The notes below the pieces were generated by a model. It saw only the letters and a program-made list of their open reading frames with translations, was not told the origin of the DNA and did no database searches. DNA of 64,000 nt from Bryobacteraceae bacterium (lineage in GTDB: Bacteria; Acidobacteriota; Terriglobia; Bryobacterales; Bryobacteraceae), in contig JAWKHH010000004.1 of the NCBI GenBank assembly GCA_041394945.1, positions 558,001 through 622,000 on the forward strand. Reading direction: 5' to 3'. Shown here piece after piece: positions 37,017 to 47,482 of this stretch (position 1 is its first letter; every line of letters begins with the position of its first letter). Made by a program: the position numbers and the translations under genes.

Positions 37017-37039
37017 CTCCCCTTGGAACCAAAGGGGAG
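37017..37039 (+). promoter_or_regulatory. Hairpin that covers the padR-type gene's ribosome site
   Basis: CTCCCCTT (37017-37024) pairs exactly with AAGGGGAG (37032-37039) around a 7-nt loop. The right arm holds the GGGGAG Shine-Dalgarno for the ATG at 37045. As RNA it would hide the ribosome site; as DNA it could be the PadR operator. Confidence 0.55.
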
Positions 37040-37044
37040 CGCGC

Positions 37045-37398
37045 ATGGACGAAAAAAGCCGGCTCGATCTCATTCGCGGAACGCTTGACGTTCTGATTTT
37101 GAAGGCGCTCGTGTGGGGTCCGCGTCATGGCTACGCGATTACGGCGTTCATCCGCGGGTCGAGCGGCGAAGCGCTGATGGTGGAGGAGGGGACGCTCTAC
37201 CCGGCGCTGTGGCGGCTGGAGAGCCGGGGCCTCGTCAATGGCGAATGGGGGCTTTCGGAGAACAAGCGCAAGGCCAAGTTCTACGGGCTCACCAAGGCCG
37301 GACGCAAGCACTTGGAGGCCGAGCGGAGCATGTGGTCCGCGTACGTGGAGGCGGTGGGAAAGGTGTTGGCCGCGCCGGAGCCGGGAGAGGCGTCGTGA
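37045..37398 (+). CDS. PadR-family transcriptional regulator
   Basis: A 117-aa winged-helix DNA-binding protein. LIRGTLDVLILKALVWGPRHGYAI and the recognition region EEGTLYPALWRLESRGLV are the core PadR motifs. The wing reads KRKAKFYGLTKAGRKHLEAE and is followed by a short dimerisation helix. ATG 37045 is chosen for the GGGGAG site 5 nt away. The gene overlaps the permease start by 4 bp (GTGA), the standard acidobacterial PadR-ADOP arrangement. It probably represses its own operon in response to a ligand or membrane stress. Confidence 0.93.
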   Translation: MDEKSRLDLIRGTLDVLILKALVWGPRHGYAITAFIRGSSGEALMVEEGTLYPALWRLESRGLVNGEWGLSENKRKAKFYGLTKAGRKHLEAERSMWSAYVEAVGKVLAAPEPGEAS

Positions 37399-40064
37399 GC
37401 CGCGAGCCGGTGTGGCGCCGGCTGGACCGGCTGTTCGGGGAAGACCCGGCGGCCGACGCCCGCGACGAACTTAGCTTCCACGCCGAGGCCAAGACGGCGG
37501 AACTGATCGCGCAAGGTTGGCGGCCCGAGGCGGCCCGCGCCGAGGCGCTGCGCCAGTTGGGCGACGTTGACCGCATCATCCGCGAGGGCGCCGTTCTCGG
37601 TGAGCGCCGGAACCGCCGCCAGAGATTTCGGGAATTCTGGAGCAATCGCATGGACGAGGTCAAATTCGCGCTTCGCACTCTTCGCAAGAACCCCGGCTTC
37701 GCCGTCACCGCGATCGCGATTCTGGCGTTGGGTATCGGCGCCAACACGGCGGTGTTCAGCGTGGTGAACACGCTGCTGCTGCGGCCGCTGCCGTTCGCGG
37801 AGCCGGGGCGCCTGGTGTGGCTGACGGCGGACAAGGCCCTCACGGCGCAGGTCCGCGAGGCGGCTGGGCTTTCGGGGGTCACCTACACGGTGGACGCGTA
37901 CGAGGCCTATCGCGCCGCGAACCAATCGTTCGAGTCCGTCACCGCATACAACCCGTTTTTCGGCAACGGCGACTTCACGATGACCGGCGCGGGCGAGCCG
38001 CAATCGGTGCTCGGCGTGATGGTGGAGGAGCGCTTCTTTCAAACGCTCGGGATCGCGCCGATCCAAGGGCGACTATTCACCCATGCGGAGACGCAGCAGG
38101 GCGGGCCGGGCGCGGCGATTCTGAGCTACGGCTTTTGGCGGCGGCACTTTGGCGGAGACCCGGCCGTGGTGGGCCGCAGCGTGGTGTTGGCAGGCGAGGC
38201 GGTGACGATCGCCGGCGTGATGCCGCGCGATTTCGATTTCGGCTCCGTGTTCGCGCCCGGCCTGCGGGCCGATCTGTATGTCCCGGTGAACCTGGATCGC
38301 ATGCGCACATGGGGCAACACGCTCGCGCTCGTTGGGCGGCTGAAGCCGGGAGTCACCGTGGGGCAGGCGCAAGCGGAAGCGGACGTTCTGTTCCCGCAAC
38401 TGCGTGCCGCGCATCCCAACTGGTGGGGCGCCTACGAATCGACGCTTTCGCCGTTGAAGGACCACGTGAGCGGACAGTTCCGCCGGGCGCTGCTGTTGCT
38501 GTGGGGCGCGGTGGGCCTGGTGCAACTGCTGGTGTGCGTGAACCTGTCGGGACTGCTGGTGGCGCGCGGCGAGGCGCGGAACCGCGAGTTCGCGCTTCGG
38601 GCGGCGTTGGGCGCGGGACGCGGGCGGCTGGCGATGCAGTGGCTCGCCGAAGGCGCGATCCTTGTCAGCGCCGGAGCGCTTGCCGGCATCGGGCTCGCCA
38701 TTGCCCTCGTGGAGGCGCTTCGCCGCACCGGCTCGCTGGCGTTGCCTTTGCTGACCGATATCCGTGTGGACGCGGCATCGCTCGGCTGGACGGCGGCAGT
38801 TGCCGCGGCGGCGGCGGTCATCTTCGCGGTAGCGCCGGCGCTGCGAATGCCGGTGCGCCAGATTCAAGGAGTCATCAAGAGCGGCGGCCACGGGCTCAGC
38901 GGGGACCGATCCACGGCGCGGGTGCGCAATGCGCTCGTGATCGCTGAAGTGACTCTTGCCTGCGTATTGCTCATCGGCTCCGGCCTGTTGCTGCGGAGCC
39001 TCTATAACGTGCTGGACGTGGGCTTGGGGTTCGAGTCCGAAGGCGCGTCGGTGGTGAAGGTCGACTATCCGGAGGGGGATCGCGGGCGCCGGACGGCGCT
39101 GTTGCGCGAAGCGCTCGACCGCGTGTCGGCGCTGCCGGGCGTGGACGCGGCGGGCATCGCCGACATGCTGCCGCTCGGCCGCAATCGAAGTTGGGGATTT
39201 CGTGCCAAGGGGCGCACATATCCGAAGGAGCTCGCGCAGGTGGCGCGGGTCCGCATCGTCACGCCGGGTTACTTCGAGGCAATGGGAATCCGGCTGGCCG
39301 AGGGTCGTGATTTCTCGTGGCAGGACGCGGAGGGCGCCGTGGTCGCTGTGGTGAATCAGAGTGCGGCACGAGTGTTCTGGGGTGGCGATGATCCGTTGGG
39401 GCGCGACGCCGTCATCGGCGGACGGGACGCGCGCGTGATCGGCATCGTCGAGGACGTGCGGGGCCTGAGCATCGAAGGCGCGCCGGGTCCGGAGTTTTAC
39501 ATGCTCGTGGCGCAGGCCGGTCCCGAGGGCGCGCATCTGGTGATTCGCAGCGCGCTGCCGCCGCAGGCGCTGGCGGCGCCGGTCATCAGGACCTTGCGGC
39601 AGTTGAATCCAGGGCAGCCGGCGGCGGAACCGCGGCCGCTCGCGAGCATTGTCGACAACGCCGTGGCTCCGCGACGCTTCTTCGTCCTGCTCATCTGCGC
39701 GTTCGGTACGATGGGGCTCATCCTCGCCGCGCTCGGGCTCTACGGCGTCATCTCGTACACGGTGGCGCGCCGGCAGCAGGAGATCGGGATCCGGATGGCG
39801 CTCGGCGCGGGCGCCGGCCGCGTGCGGCGCGACGTCATCGGCCGGGCCGTGGCGCTCGCGCTCGCCGGAATCGCGTTGGGAACCGCCGCGGGGTTGGCGG
39901 GCGGGCGATGGATCGAATCCATGCTGTTCGGAATGAAGCCGGCGGACACGCTGACGATGGCGGCGGCAGCGGCCGTGCTCGTCGGCGCGGCGGCGCTGGC
40001 GGCGTACATTCCAGCTCGCCGCGCGTCGCGCATCAACCCGATCCAGGCGCTGCGCGGCGAATAG
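37395..40064 (+). CDS. ADOP-family ABC permease (duplicated MacB/FtsX core)
   Basis: An 889-aa protein from GTG 37395. It begins with the soluble leader typical of acidobacterial duplicated orphan permeases: LDRLFGEDPAADARDELSFH and a helix rich in Ala/Glu (to about 85). A first MacB-type periplasmic core follows after LRTLRKNPGFAVTAIAILALG, then an FtsX domain (ALLLLWGAVGLVQLLVCVNL), a second core (after VRNALVIAEVTLACVLLIG), and a final FtsX domain (LRQEI-like ARRQQEIGIRMALGAG, ending YIPARRASRINPIQALRGE). No ATPase gene is adjacent, as is usual for this class. The substrate is unknown. Confidence 0.93.
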   Translation: MSREPVWRRLDRLFGEDPAADARDELSFHAEAKTAELIAQGWRPEAARAEALRQLGDVDRIIREGAVLGERRNRRQRFREFWSNRMDEVKFALRTLRKNPGFAVTAIAILALGIGANTAVFSVVNTLLLRPLPFAEPGRLVWLTADKALTAQVREAAGLSGVTYTVDAYEAYRAANQSFESVTAYNPFFGNGDFTMTGAGEPQSVLGVMVEERFFQTLGIAPIQGRLFTHAETQQGGPGAAILSYGFWRRHFGGDPAVVGRSVVLAGEAVTIAGVMPRDFDFGSVFAPGLRADLYVPVNLDRMRTWGNTLALVGRLKPGVTVGQAQAEADVLFPQLRAAHPNWWGAYESTLSPLKDHVSGQFRRALLLLWGAVGLVQLLVCVNLSGLLVARGEARNREFALRAALGAGRGRLAMQWLAEGAILVSAGALAGIGLAIALVEALRRTGSLALPLLTDIRVDAASLGWTAAVAAAAAVIFAVAPALRMPVRQIQGVIKSGGHGLSGDRSTARVRNALVIAEVTLACVLLIGSGLLLRSLYNVLDVGLGFESEGASVVKVDYPEGDRGRRTALLREALDRVSALPGVDAAGIADMLPLGRNRSWGFRAKGRTYPKELAQVARVRIVTPGYFEAMGIRLAEGRDFSWQDAEGAVVAVVNQSAARVFWGGDDPLGRDAVIGGRDARVIGIVEDVRGLSIEGAPGPEFYMLVAQAGPEGAHLVIRSALPPQALAAPVIRTLRQLNPGQPAAEPRPLASIVDNAVAPRRFFVLLICAFGTMGLILAALGLYGVISYTVARRQQEIGIRMALGAGAGRVRRDVIGRAVALALAGIALGTAAGLAGGRWIESMLFGMKPADTLTMAAAAAVLVGAAALAAYIPARRASRINPIQALRGE

Positions 40065-40113
40065 GTAACCGGCTTCAGGGACCGGAGGCCGCCTTTCTGG
40101 GAAAATAGCGCTG

Positions 40114-41952
<1,839 letters not shown>

Positions 41953-41986
41953 ACGTTGGCGCTGATACAATACCGTCTGCGAGATC

Positions 41987-43033
41987 ATGGGCAAACGGTG
42001 GCGCATCCTGTTTCTTGGCGCTGTTGCGCCGTTGTTCGGGGCTGGGTTGCCGCCTGAGTACTCGGAGCGTGAAGCGCCGGTCCGGGGCGCCGAACCGCTG
42101 AAGTATCTCGTCTATGCGCCGCGGCAACTTGCGGCCGGCGAGCGCTACCCGTTGGTTGTCTATCTGCATGGAAGCTGCAAGGAGTGCGTGACCCACGAAC
42201 GGATCGCGCGCGAGAGCGGCTTGCGGATGTGGCACGGCTACGATCGCAACGTTCAGCGCGAGCCCACGTTTCTGTTCGCGCCGGCCGGCGGGACAGGCGG
42301 CTGGACCCGGGAACCACGGCGCGAAAAGATCTTCGAACTGATCGACGGGCTTCTCGAGGAGTTCCCGATTGACCGGCGCCGGATCTACATCATGGGTTTT
42401 TCGATGGGCGGCGCCGGGACCTGGAACTACATCCAGGAGCGGCCGGACTTTTTTGCGGCGGCGAACCCGCAGGCGATCGGCGGCGGGGTGGTGAACGCCG
42501 AAGCAGTGAAGAACGTTCCGATCTGGGCCACCATCGGCGTTGACGATAACGCCGACCGCATCGATCAACTCACCGCGAACGTAGCCCGGATTCGCACCGC
42601 CAATGGCGACCCGCGAGGCGCGGCGACCGGCGTTGCGGGCGTCAATCCGCGGTTCAACATCTTTCCAGCCACCAACCATGGCGGCGCGCAGGCGAAAACG
42701 CAGGAACTGCCGGGCTTCCTCGATTGGTTCTACTCGCAGGTCAACGACGGGAATCACGCTCCGAACGTTCGCTTCATCCGGCCGGCGCCGTCCCCGGAGC
42801 CGTACCAACGGACGGTGGGCGCGACGGTTGCGGCGACCGATCCCGATGGCTCCGTTGACCGGGTGGAGTTCTTCTCCGGAGCGGATCTGGTGGCCGTGGA
42901 CCGCGAAGCTCCGTATGCGCACACCTTCACCGGACTGGCTCCGGGCCCCCGGCGGCTGAAGGCGCGGGCGGTGGATGCAGGGGGGAAATCACGGACGGCG
43001 GAAGTGACGGTGTTGGTTGCTCCCGTGGAATAG
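41987..43033 (+). CDS. Secreted alpha/beta hydrolase (esterase/depolymerase-like) with C-terminal Ig-like domain
   Basis: A 348-aa protein with a signal peptide (MGKRWRILFLGAVAPLFGAG). The fold shows RYPLVVYLHGSCKEC, the nucleophile elbow GFSMGG with Ser139, and a probable His in FPATNHGGAQA. Residues about 255-348 are a small beta domain (VGATVAATDPDGSVDRVEFFSG, GPRRLKARAVDAGGKSRTAEV), like the Ig-type modules on secreted polysaccharide enzymes. It may release acyl groups from plant polymers. A possible -10, TACAAT, lies 15 nt before the ATG, giving a very short leader. Confidence 0.85.
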   Translation: MGKRWRILFLGAVAPLFGAGLPPEYSEREAPVRGAEPLKYLVYAPRQLAAGERYPLVVYLHGSCKECVTHERIARESGLRMWHGYDRNVQREPTFLFAPAGGTGGWTREPRREKIFELIDGLLEEFPIDRRRIYIMGFSMGGAGTWNYIQERPDFFAAANPQAIGGGVVNAEAVKNVPIWATIGVDDNADRIDQLTANVARIRTANGDPRGAATGVAGVNPRFNIFPATNHGGAQAKTQELPGFLDWFYSQVNDGNHAPNVRFIRPAPSPEPYQRTVGATVAATDPDGSVDRVEFFSGADLVAVDREAPYAHTFTGLAPGPRRLKARAVDAGGKSRTAEVTVLVAPVE

Positions 43034-43064
43034 CGAACCGGCCGCGCTATCCTCGAAGTTTCCA

Positions 43065-43853
43065 ATGCGCGCCAGCCGTGTCCGTGAGAAACTCGCCGCC
43101 GGGAAGCCGGTGTTGGTCACCAAGATGAATACGCTCGACCCGATGATCGCCGACATCGTCGGGCTGGTCGGGTTCGATTGCCTGTGGCTGTGCAACGAGC
43201 ACACCGGCATCGATTGGGACCGGCTCGGCCACCTCATCCGCACCGCGGCCATGAACGGCATGGATACGCTTATCCGCGTCTCCAAGGGAAGCTACTCGGA
43301 TTACATCCGGCCGCTCGAGGCCGGCGCCACGGGCATCATGGTTCCGCATTGCATGAGCGCCGCCGAGGCGCGCTCCATCGGCCAGGCGACCCGGTTCCAG
43401 CCGGTGGGACGGCGCGCGCTCGACGGCGGCAACTGCGACGGCCTATACTGCCTGGCGCCGCTCGCCGACTATTTGCGCCTGGCCAACGAGAACACGTTCG
43501 TCGTGGTGCAGATCGAGGATCCCGAGGCGCTGAATCAGATCGATGAGATCGTCGCGGCGCCGGGAGTGGATGTGGTGTTCCTCGGCCCGGGCGACCTTTC
43601 GCATGGGCTCGGCGACCCCGGCAATATCGTCCATCCGCGGATTCAGGAGGCGATCGTCGAGTTGTCGCGCTCATGCAAACGGCACGGCAAGCATTGGGGA
43701 CTGCCGGTTTCGGCGGAAACGGCGCCCCGCTATCTCGAGTTGGGCGCGCGCTTCCTCAGTTCCGGCGCGGATGTGCTCGGGCTCGGCTCGTATTTCAAGG
43801 ATCTCCGGGCGCGCTTCGCTAAGCTCGGGTTCGAGTTCGAGGGCAAGGTCTGA
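43065..43853 (+). CDS. HpcH/HpaI-family class II aldolase
   Basis: A 262-aa TIM-barrel aldolase. Key segments: VTKMNTLDPMIADIVGLVGFDCLWLCNEHTGID, RVSKGSYSDYIRPLEAGATGIMVPHC, VVVQIEDPEALNQIDEI with the metal-binding Glu and Asp, VVFLGPGDLSHGLG, and GLPVSAETAPRYLELGARF. It splits 2-keto-3-deoxy acids into pyruvate and an aldehyde using a divalent metal. ATG 43065 is preferred over TTG 43017, because the family starts near there and TATCCT lies 11 nt before it. The stop overlaps the next ATG (TGATG). Confidence 0.88.
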   Translation: MRASRVREKLAAGKPVLVTKMNTLDPMIADIVGLVGFDCLWLCNEHTGIDWDRLGHLIRTAAMNGMDTLIRVSKGSYSDYIRPLEAGATGIMVPHCMSAAEARSIGQATRFQPVGRRALDGGNCDGLYCLAPLADYLRLANENTFVVVQIEDPEALNQIDEIVAAPGVDVVFLGPGDLSHGLGDPGNIVHPRIQEAIVELSRSCKRHGKHWGLPVSAETAPRYLELGARFLSSGADVLGLGSYFKDLRARFAKLGFEFEGKV

Positions 43854-44950
43854 TGCAGCCGTTCGCATGGCACGCGCGGACGGGCGTGGAGTCGAAGCCG
43901 GGAATCGTGGCCGAGTTGGGCGCGCGGGCACGGGCATTGGGCTTCGCGCGGACGTTGCTGGTGGCTGACCGCGGCATGATCGGCGCGGGCTTCGTGGCGC
44001 GGGCGCAGGCATCGCTCGAAGCCGCCGGCGTGGCGGTCCTGACGTTTCACGACTTCGGCGAGAATCCGGATACGGCGATGGTGACGGCTGGCGCGGCGGC
44101 GGCCGGCGACGCGGATTCGATCGTCGCTCTCGGCGGCGGCAGTTCGCTCGATTGCGCCAAAGGGATCAACTTCATCGCCACCAACGGCGGGCGCATGCAG
44201 GACTATTGGGGCTACGGCAAGGCGGCGCAGCCGATGCTGCCGATGATCGGCGTCCCGACGACCACCGGCACCGGCAGCGAAGCGCAGAGCTATGCGCTCA
44301 TTTCGGACGCCGAAACTCACGTAAAGATGGCCTGTGGCGCGCCGGGGGCGGCGTTCCGGCTTGTGCTGCTCGATCCGGAGCTGGTCCTCACGCAGCCGCG
44401 CGCGGTGCTGGCCGCTGCCGGCTACGACGCCATTTCGCACGCCGTGGAAACGCTTGTCACCGTCAGGCGCAATGCCGTTTCCGATTGCTTCGCGCGCGCG
44501 GCGTGGCGGCTGCTGGACCAGGCCTATGAGCCGATGCTCGCCGGCGGCGCCGGAATCGAACAGGCTGCGGCGATGCAGACCGGCGCCTATCTGGCGGGCG
44601 CGGCGATTGAGTGCTCGATGCTCGGGGCGACGCACGCCTGCGCGAATCCGCTGACGGCGCGCTACGGAACCGTCCATGGCGTCGCCATCGCGTTGATGCT
44701 CGCGCCGGTGGTGCGCTGGAACGCCGGGCACGCGAGCGGGCTATATGCGGAAGCGCACCCGGATCTGGCTGCAAGGCTCGACGATCTGGCGGCGGCGGCC
44801 CGGCACCCGCGGCGGCTGCGCGAGATCGATGTTCCGGAATCGGACATAACCGTTCTTGCCGAAGACGCGTCCAAACAATGGACCGGAACCTTCAATCCCC
44901 GGCCTTTCTCGAGGGAAGGCGCGCTGGAGTTGTATCGATGCGTTTATTGA
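43853..44950 (+). CDS. Iron-containing alcohol dehydrogenase
   Basis: A 365-aa group III dehydrogenase. The nucleotide-binding region shows SIVALGGGSSLDCAKGINFI and PTTTGTGSEAQSYALIS. Metal ligands are expected at Asp near GAAFRLVLLDPELV and the histidines of AAAGYDAISHAVE, SMLGATHACANPLTARYGTVHG and its last His. It would reduce or oxidise short aldehydes such as the product of the aldolase encoded one base earlier (TGATG overlap). Its end overlaps the start of the PQQ-propeller gene by 13 bp. Confidence 0.9.
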   Translation: MQPFAWHARTGVESKPGIVAELGARARALGFARTLLVADRGMIGAGFVARAQASLEAAGVAVLTFHDFGENPDTAMVTAGAAAAGDADSIVALGGGSSLDCAKGINFIATNGGRMQDYWGYGKAAQPMLPMIGVPTTTGTGSEAQSYALISDAETHVKMACGAPGAAFRLVLLDPELVLTQPRAVLAAAGYDAISHAVETLVTVRRNAVSDCFARAAWRLLDQAYEPMLAGGAGIEQAAAMQTGAYLAGAAIECSMLGATHACANPLTARYGTVHGVAIALMLAPVVRWNAGHASGLYAEAHPDLAARLDDLAAAARHPRRLREIDVPESDITVLAEDASKQWTGTFNPRPFSREGALELYRCVY

Positions 44951-46023
44951 ATCTGATCTGTGTAGTTGCCGTGGCGGCTGCGGCGCAGGATTGGCCGCAG
45001 TTTCGAGGGAATCCGCGACTGACGGGTGTTACGACGGCGGCGGTTCCGAAGACGCTGCGGGTGGTGTGGACCTGGGACGCCGGCGACGCCATTGAGTCGT
45101 CGGCGGCGATCGCCGGAGGCACGGTGTACGCCGCGTCGCAGGCCGGCGAGCTGGTGGCGCTCGAACTCGCCACGGGAAGACTCAAGTGGCGCTACAAGAC
45201 AGGCGGCCCGGTGGGCGAATCGTCGCCGGCGGTGGGTTCGGGCGTGGTTGTCGTCGGCGATCTCGATGGTCACGTGCATGGCGTAAACGCGGCCACGGGC
45301 CGTGGGATGTGGAAGCACAAGACGTTTTCGGAGGTGAAGTCCTCGCCGACCATCGTGGACGACCGGGTGCTGATCGGTTCCTACGATCAGAGCCTGTACG
45401 CGCTCGATATCAAGACGGGAAAAGAGCTGTGGGCCTTCGCGACCCAGGGTCCGGTGCACTGCACGCCGGGCGTGATGGAGGGCGTCACCTACGTATCGGG
45501 ATGCGACGAAAAGTTTCGCGCCATTCGCGTATCCGACGGGGAGGAGACGTACCTGGTGGACTCGGGTTCCTACATCGGCGCTTCGCCGTCGCTGGCCGGA
45601 GACTCGGCGTATTTCGGCACGTACGACAATCGCGTGCTGGCGGTGGACATGAAGGCGCGCAAGGTGAAGTGGAGCTACGAGAATCCGCAACGGAAGTTTC
45701 CTTTCTACTCGTCGGCGGCCGTCACAGGCAACAGGGTGCTGCTCGGAGGCCGCGACAAGTTAATGTACTGTTTGAACGCCGCCACGGGAAAGCCGTTCTG
45801 GACGTTCGCCACGAAATCCCGAATCGAGTCGTCGCCGGCGGTGGCCGACGGGCGGGTGTTCTTCGGTTCGAACGACGGGCGGTTCTACGTGCTCGAACTG
45901 GAGACGGGAAAGAAGGTCTGGGAGTTCGAGGCCGGGGCGCCGTTGTCGGCATCCCCGGCCATCGCGCAAGGGCGGGTCGTCATCGGGTCACAGGACGGCC
46001 GGCTCTACTGTTTCGGCGAGTAG
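44938..46023 (+). CDS. Secreted PQQ-like beta-propeller protein
   Basis: A 361-aa protein starting at ATG 44938 with a signal peptide (MRLLNLICVVAVAAAAQ). It has about seven propeller blades with repeated units such as GTVYAASQAGELVALELATGRLKW, GHVHGVNAATGRGMWKH and GRFYVLELETGKKVWEF. It lacks the catalytic Asp-Ser pattern of true quinoprotein dehydrogenases and looks more like a BamB-type scaffold or binding protein. The start overlaps the dehydrogenase stop by 13 bp, which ties it to the sugar-acid operon. Its function is unknown beyond the fold. Confidence 0.85.
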   Translation: MRLLNLICVVAVAAAAQDWPQFRGNPRLTGVTTAAVPKTLRVVWTWDAGDAIESSAAIAGGTVYAASQAGELVALELATGRLKWRYKTGGPVGESSPAVGSGVVVVGDLDGHVHGVNAATGRGMWKHKTFSEVKSSPTIVDDRVLIGSYDQSLYALDIKTGKELWAFATQGPVHCTPGVMEGVTYVSGCDEKFRAIRVSDGEETYLVDSGSYIGASPSLAGDSAYFGTYDNRVLAVDMKARKVKWSYENPQRKFPFYSSAAVTGNRVLLGGRDKLMYCLNAATGKPFWTFATKSRIESSPAVADGRVFFGSNDGRFYVLELETGKKVWEFEAGAPLSASPAIAQGRVVIGSQDGRLYCFGE

Positions 46024-46031
46024 ACGCCGGC

Positions 46032-47441
46032 TCATCCCTTCACCGGCTCCGTGGGAGCCGACCAAGTGGTGACTTTCAGCCGGTAGGCGAAGTGAACCAG
46101 CCCCACCATCGGCAGCACCAGCAGGGAAACCTGCCAGCCCGCGCCGCGGGCGACGGTGGCGATCACCGCCGAAGCGGCTGCTCCGGCCAGGTAGTATGGC
46201 AGCATCCAGAAGTTGTTCCACTGCCAGATGCCGGAGACCGGTTTGCCGGAAAGGTTGGCGAGCATGGCCGCCACCAGCAGCGAGTTGGTGACGTACAGGG
46301 CGACCGCGCCGGTTGCGAAGAACGCCGCCGGAGAGGCGTCGAGCAGGCCCGGCAGCGCGATCCGGGTGAGCGCGTAGGCCGCCGAGGTGCTGATCACCAG
46401 CACGAAGAAGTTGAACAGCACCTGCACCGGCAGCGGCCGGCGCAGCGTCTTCCAGTAGCTCTGGACGAGCGCCGAGACGCCGCCGATCAGAACCGCTTCC
46501 GGAAGGCTGAGCTGCGCCACCGCCACGAGCGTGATGACGAAGCTGAGCGAGAGCGCCGTATCGGTGCGGGGCAGCTTCAGCTTGCAGGCCGCCAGCAGCG
46601 CCGCGGTCACCATGTAGGCGCCGAAGCGAAGAAGGTCCGGATCGTCCCAGGAGCGCATTGCGCCGCCGAGGATCGCCGCGCCGCCCAGGATCACGAGGCT
46701 CAAGTGGACGCGAGCGCGCCAAGGCATGCCCGCGCCGGCCGGAGCGGTCTCCTCGCTGTCCTGCGCGGTGTGGGTGAGTCCGTGGAAGAAGTGCACCAGG
46801 TAGAGCAGGGGCACGAGCACCAGCCACGCTTCGGGCGATTCGGCCACGGCCGGACGGGTCAGCAACCCCACCAGCGCGACGCCGATCGAGAAGTAGATGA
46901 ACGGCCCGAGGTACCACTGGCGGCAGACTTCGCGCAGCGGCTTGCCTTCGAGCAGGGCGAGGACGCCGGATACGATCACCGTGTTCACGACGAAGTAGGC
47001 GGCGCTGGCCGAGGCGAGAGCCGCCGGCCCCGATGCCGAGGCGCCGTTGAAGGCGTGCGCCACCACCCAGGCCACCGAAGCGCTGATGGCGACGTTGGCG
47101 GTGTTGAACCCGGCTTGCAGCAGCGTGGGCCGCGTTTTGCGTTTCGCCACGGAGGCGAGCAAACCGACCACCGCGCCCATCAAGGCCGATTCGGCCAGGC
47201 TCAACTGGGTTGCGGCGATCAATACGAAAGCGAAGTTCCAGGAGTAGGACCCGTCGATCAGCGGCAGGCGCATCTTCCAGATCGAAGTGGCCACCGCCGG
47301 GATCAGGAATACCAGGAAGCGGATTGCGGTGTCGGAGGTCAGCGGGCGGCTGTTCCCCAGCGCGGACAGTAGCGCGATCACGAGCGCCAGTCCGCCGGCA
47401 ACGCAGATGGAGAGTGCGTATCGTTTGGCCCGGTTAGGCAT
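46032..47441 (-). CDS. Polytopic membrane protein built from two tandem copies of one unit
   Basis: A 469-aa protein with about 12-14 hydrophobic segments and no enzyme domain. The halves resemble each other: SIWKMRLPLIDGSYSWNFAF then AATQLSLAESALMGAVVGLL in the first, and ACKLKLPRTDTALSLSFVIT then AVAQLSLPEAVLIGGVSALV in the second; FNTANVAISASVAW against FNFFVLVISTSAAY; YFVVNTVIVSGVLALLEGKP against LYVTNSLLVAAMLANLSGKP. It resembles the membrane sensory part of some bacterial signalling proteins, but without any output domain. ATG 47441 has GAGGAG upstream. Function unknown; convergent with the propeller gene, 8 bp away. Confidence 0.75.
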   Translation of the reverse strand: MPNRAKRYALSICVAGGLALVIALLSALGNSRPLTSDTAIRFLVFLIPAVATSIWKMRLPLIDGSYSWNFAFVLIAATQLSLAESALMGAVVGLLASVAKRKTRPTLLQAGFNTANVAISASVAWVVAHAFNGASASGPAALASASAAYFVVNTVIVSGVLALLEGKPLREVCRQWYLGPFIYFSIGVALVGLLTRPAVAESPEAWLVLVPLLYLVHFFHGLTHTAQDSEETAPAGAGMPWRARVHLSLVILGGAAILGGAMRSWDDPDLLRFGAYMVTAALLAACKLKLPRTDTALSLSFVITLVAVAQLSLPEAVLIGGVSALVQSYWKTLRRPLPVQVLFNFFVLVISTSAAYALTRIALPGLLDASPAAFFATGAVALYVTNSLLVAAMLANLSGKPVSGIWQWNNFWMLPYYLAGAAASAVIATVARGAGWQVSLLVLPMVGLVHFAYRLKVTTWSAPTEPVKG

Positions 47442-47482
47442 AACGTGCTCCTCGGTGCATTCTCATAAGCGTCGTGGTTGCG

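Noticed and set aside
45186..47372. A 728-codon plus-strand open frame across the propeller and membrane-protein genes
   Set aside because: It is out of frame with the propeller gene and antisense to the membrane protein; the text is Arg/Gly/His-rich with no domain.
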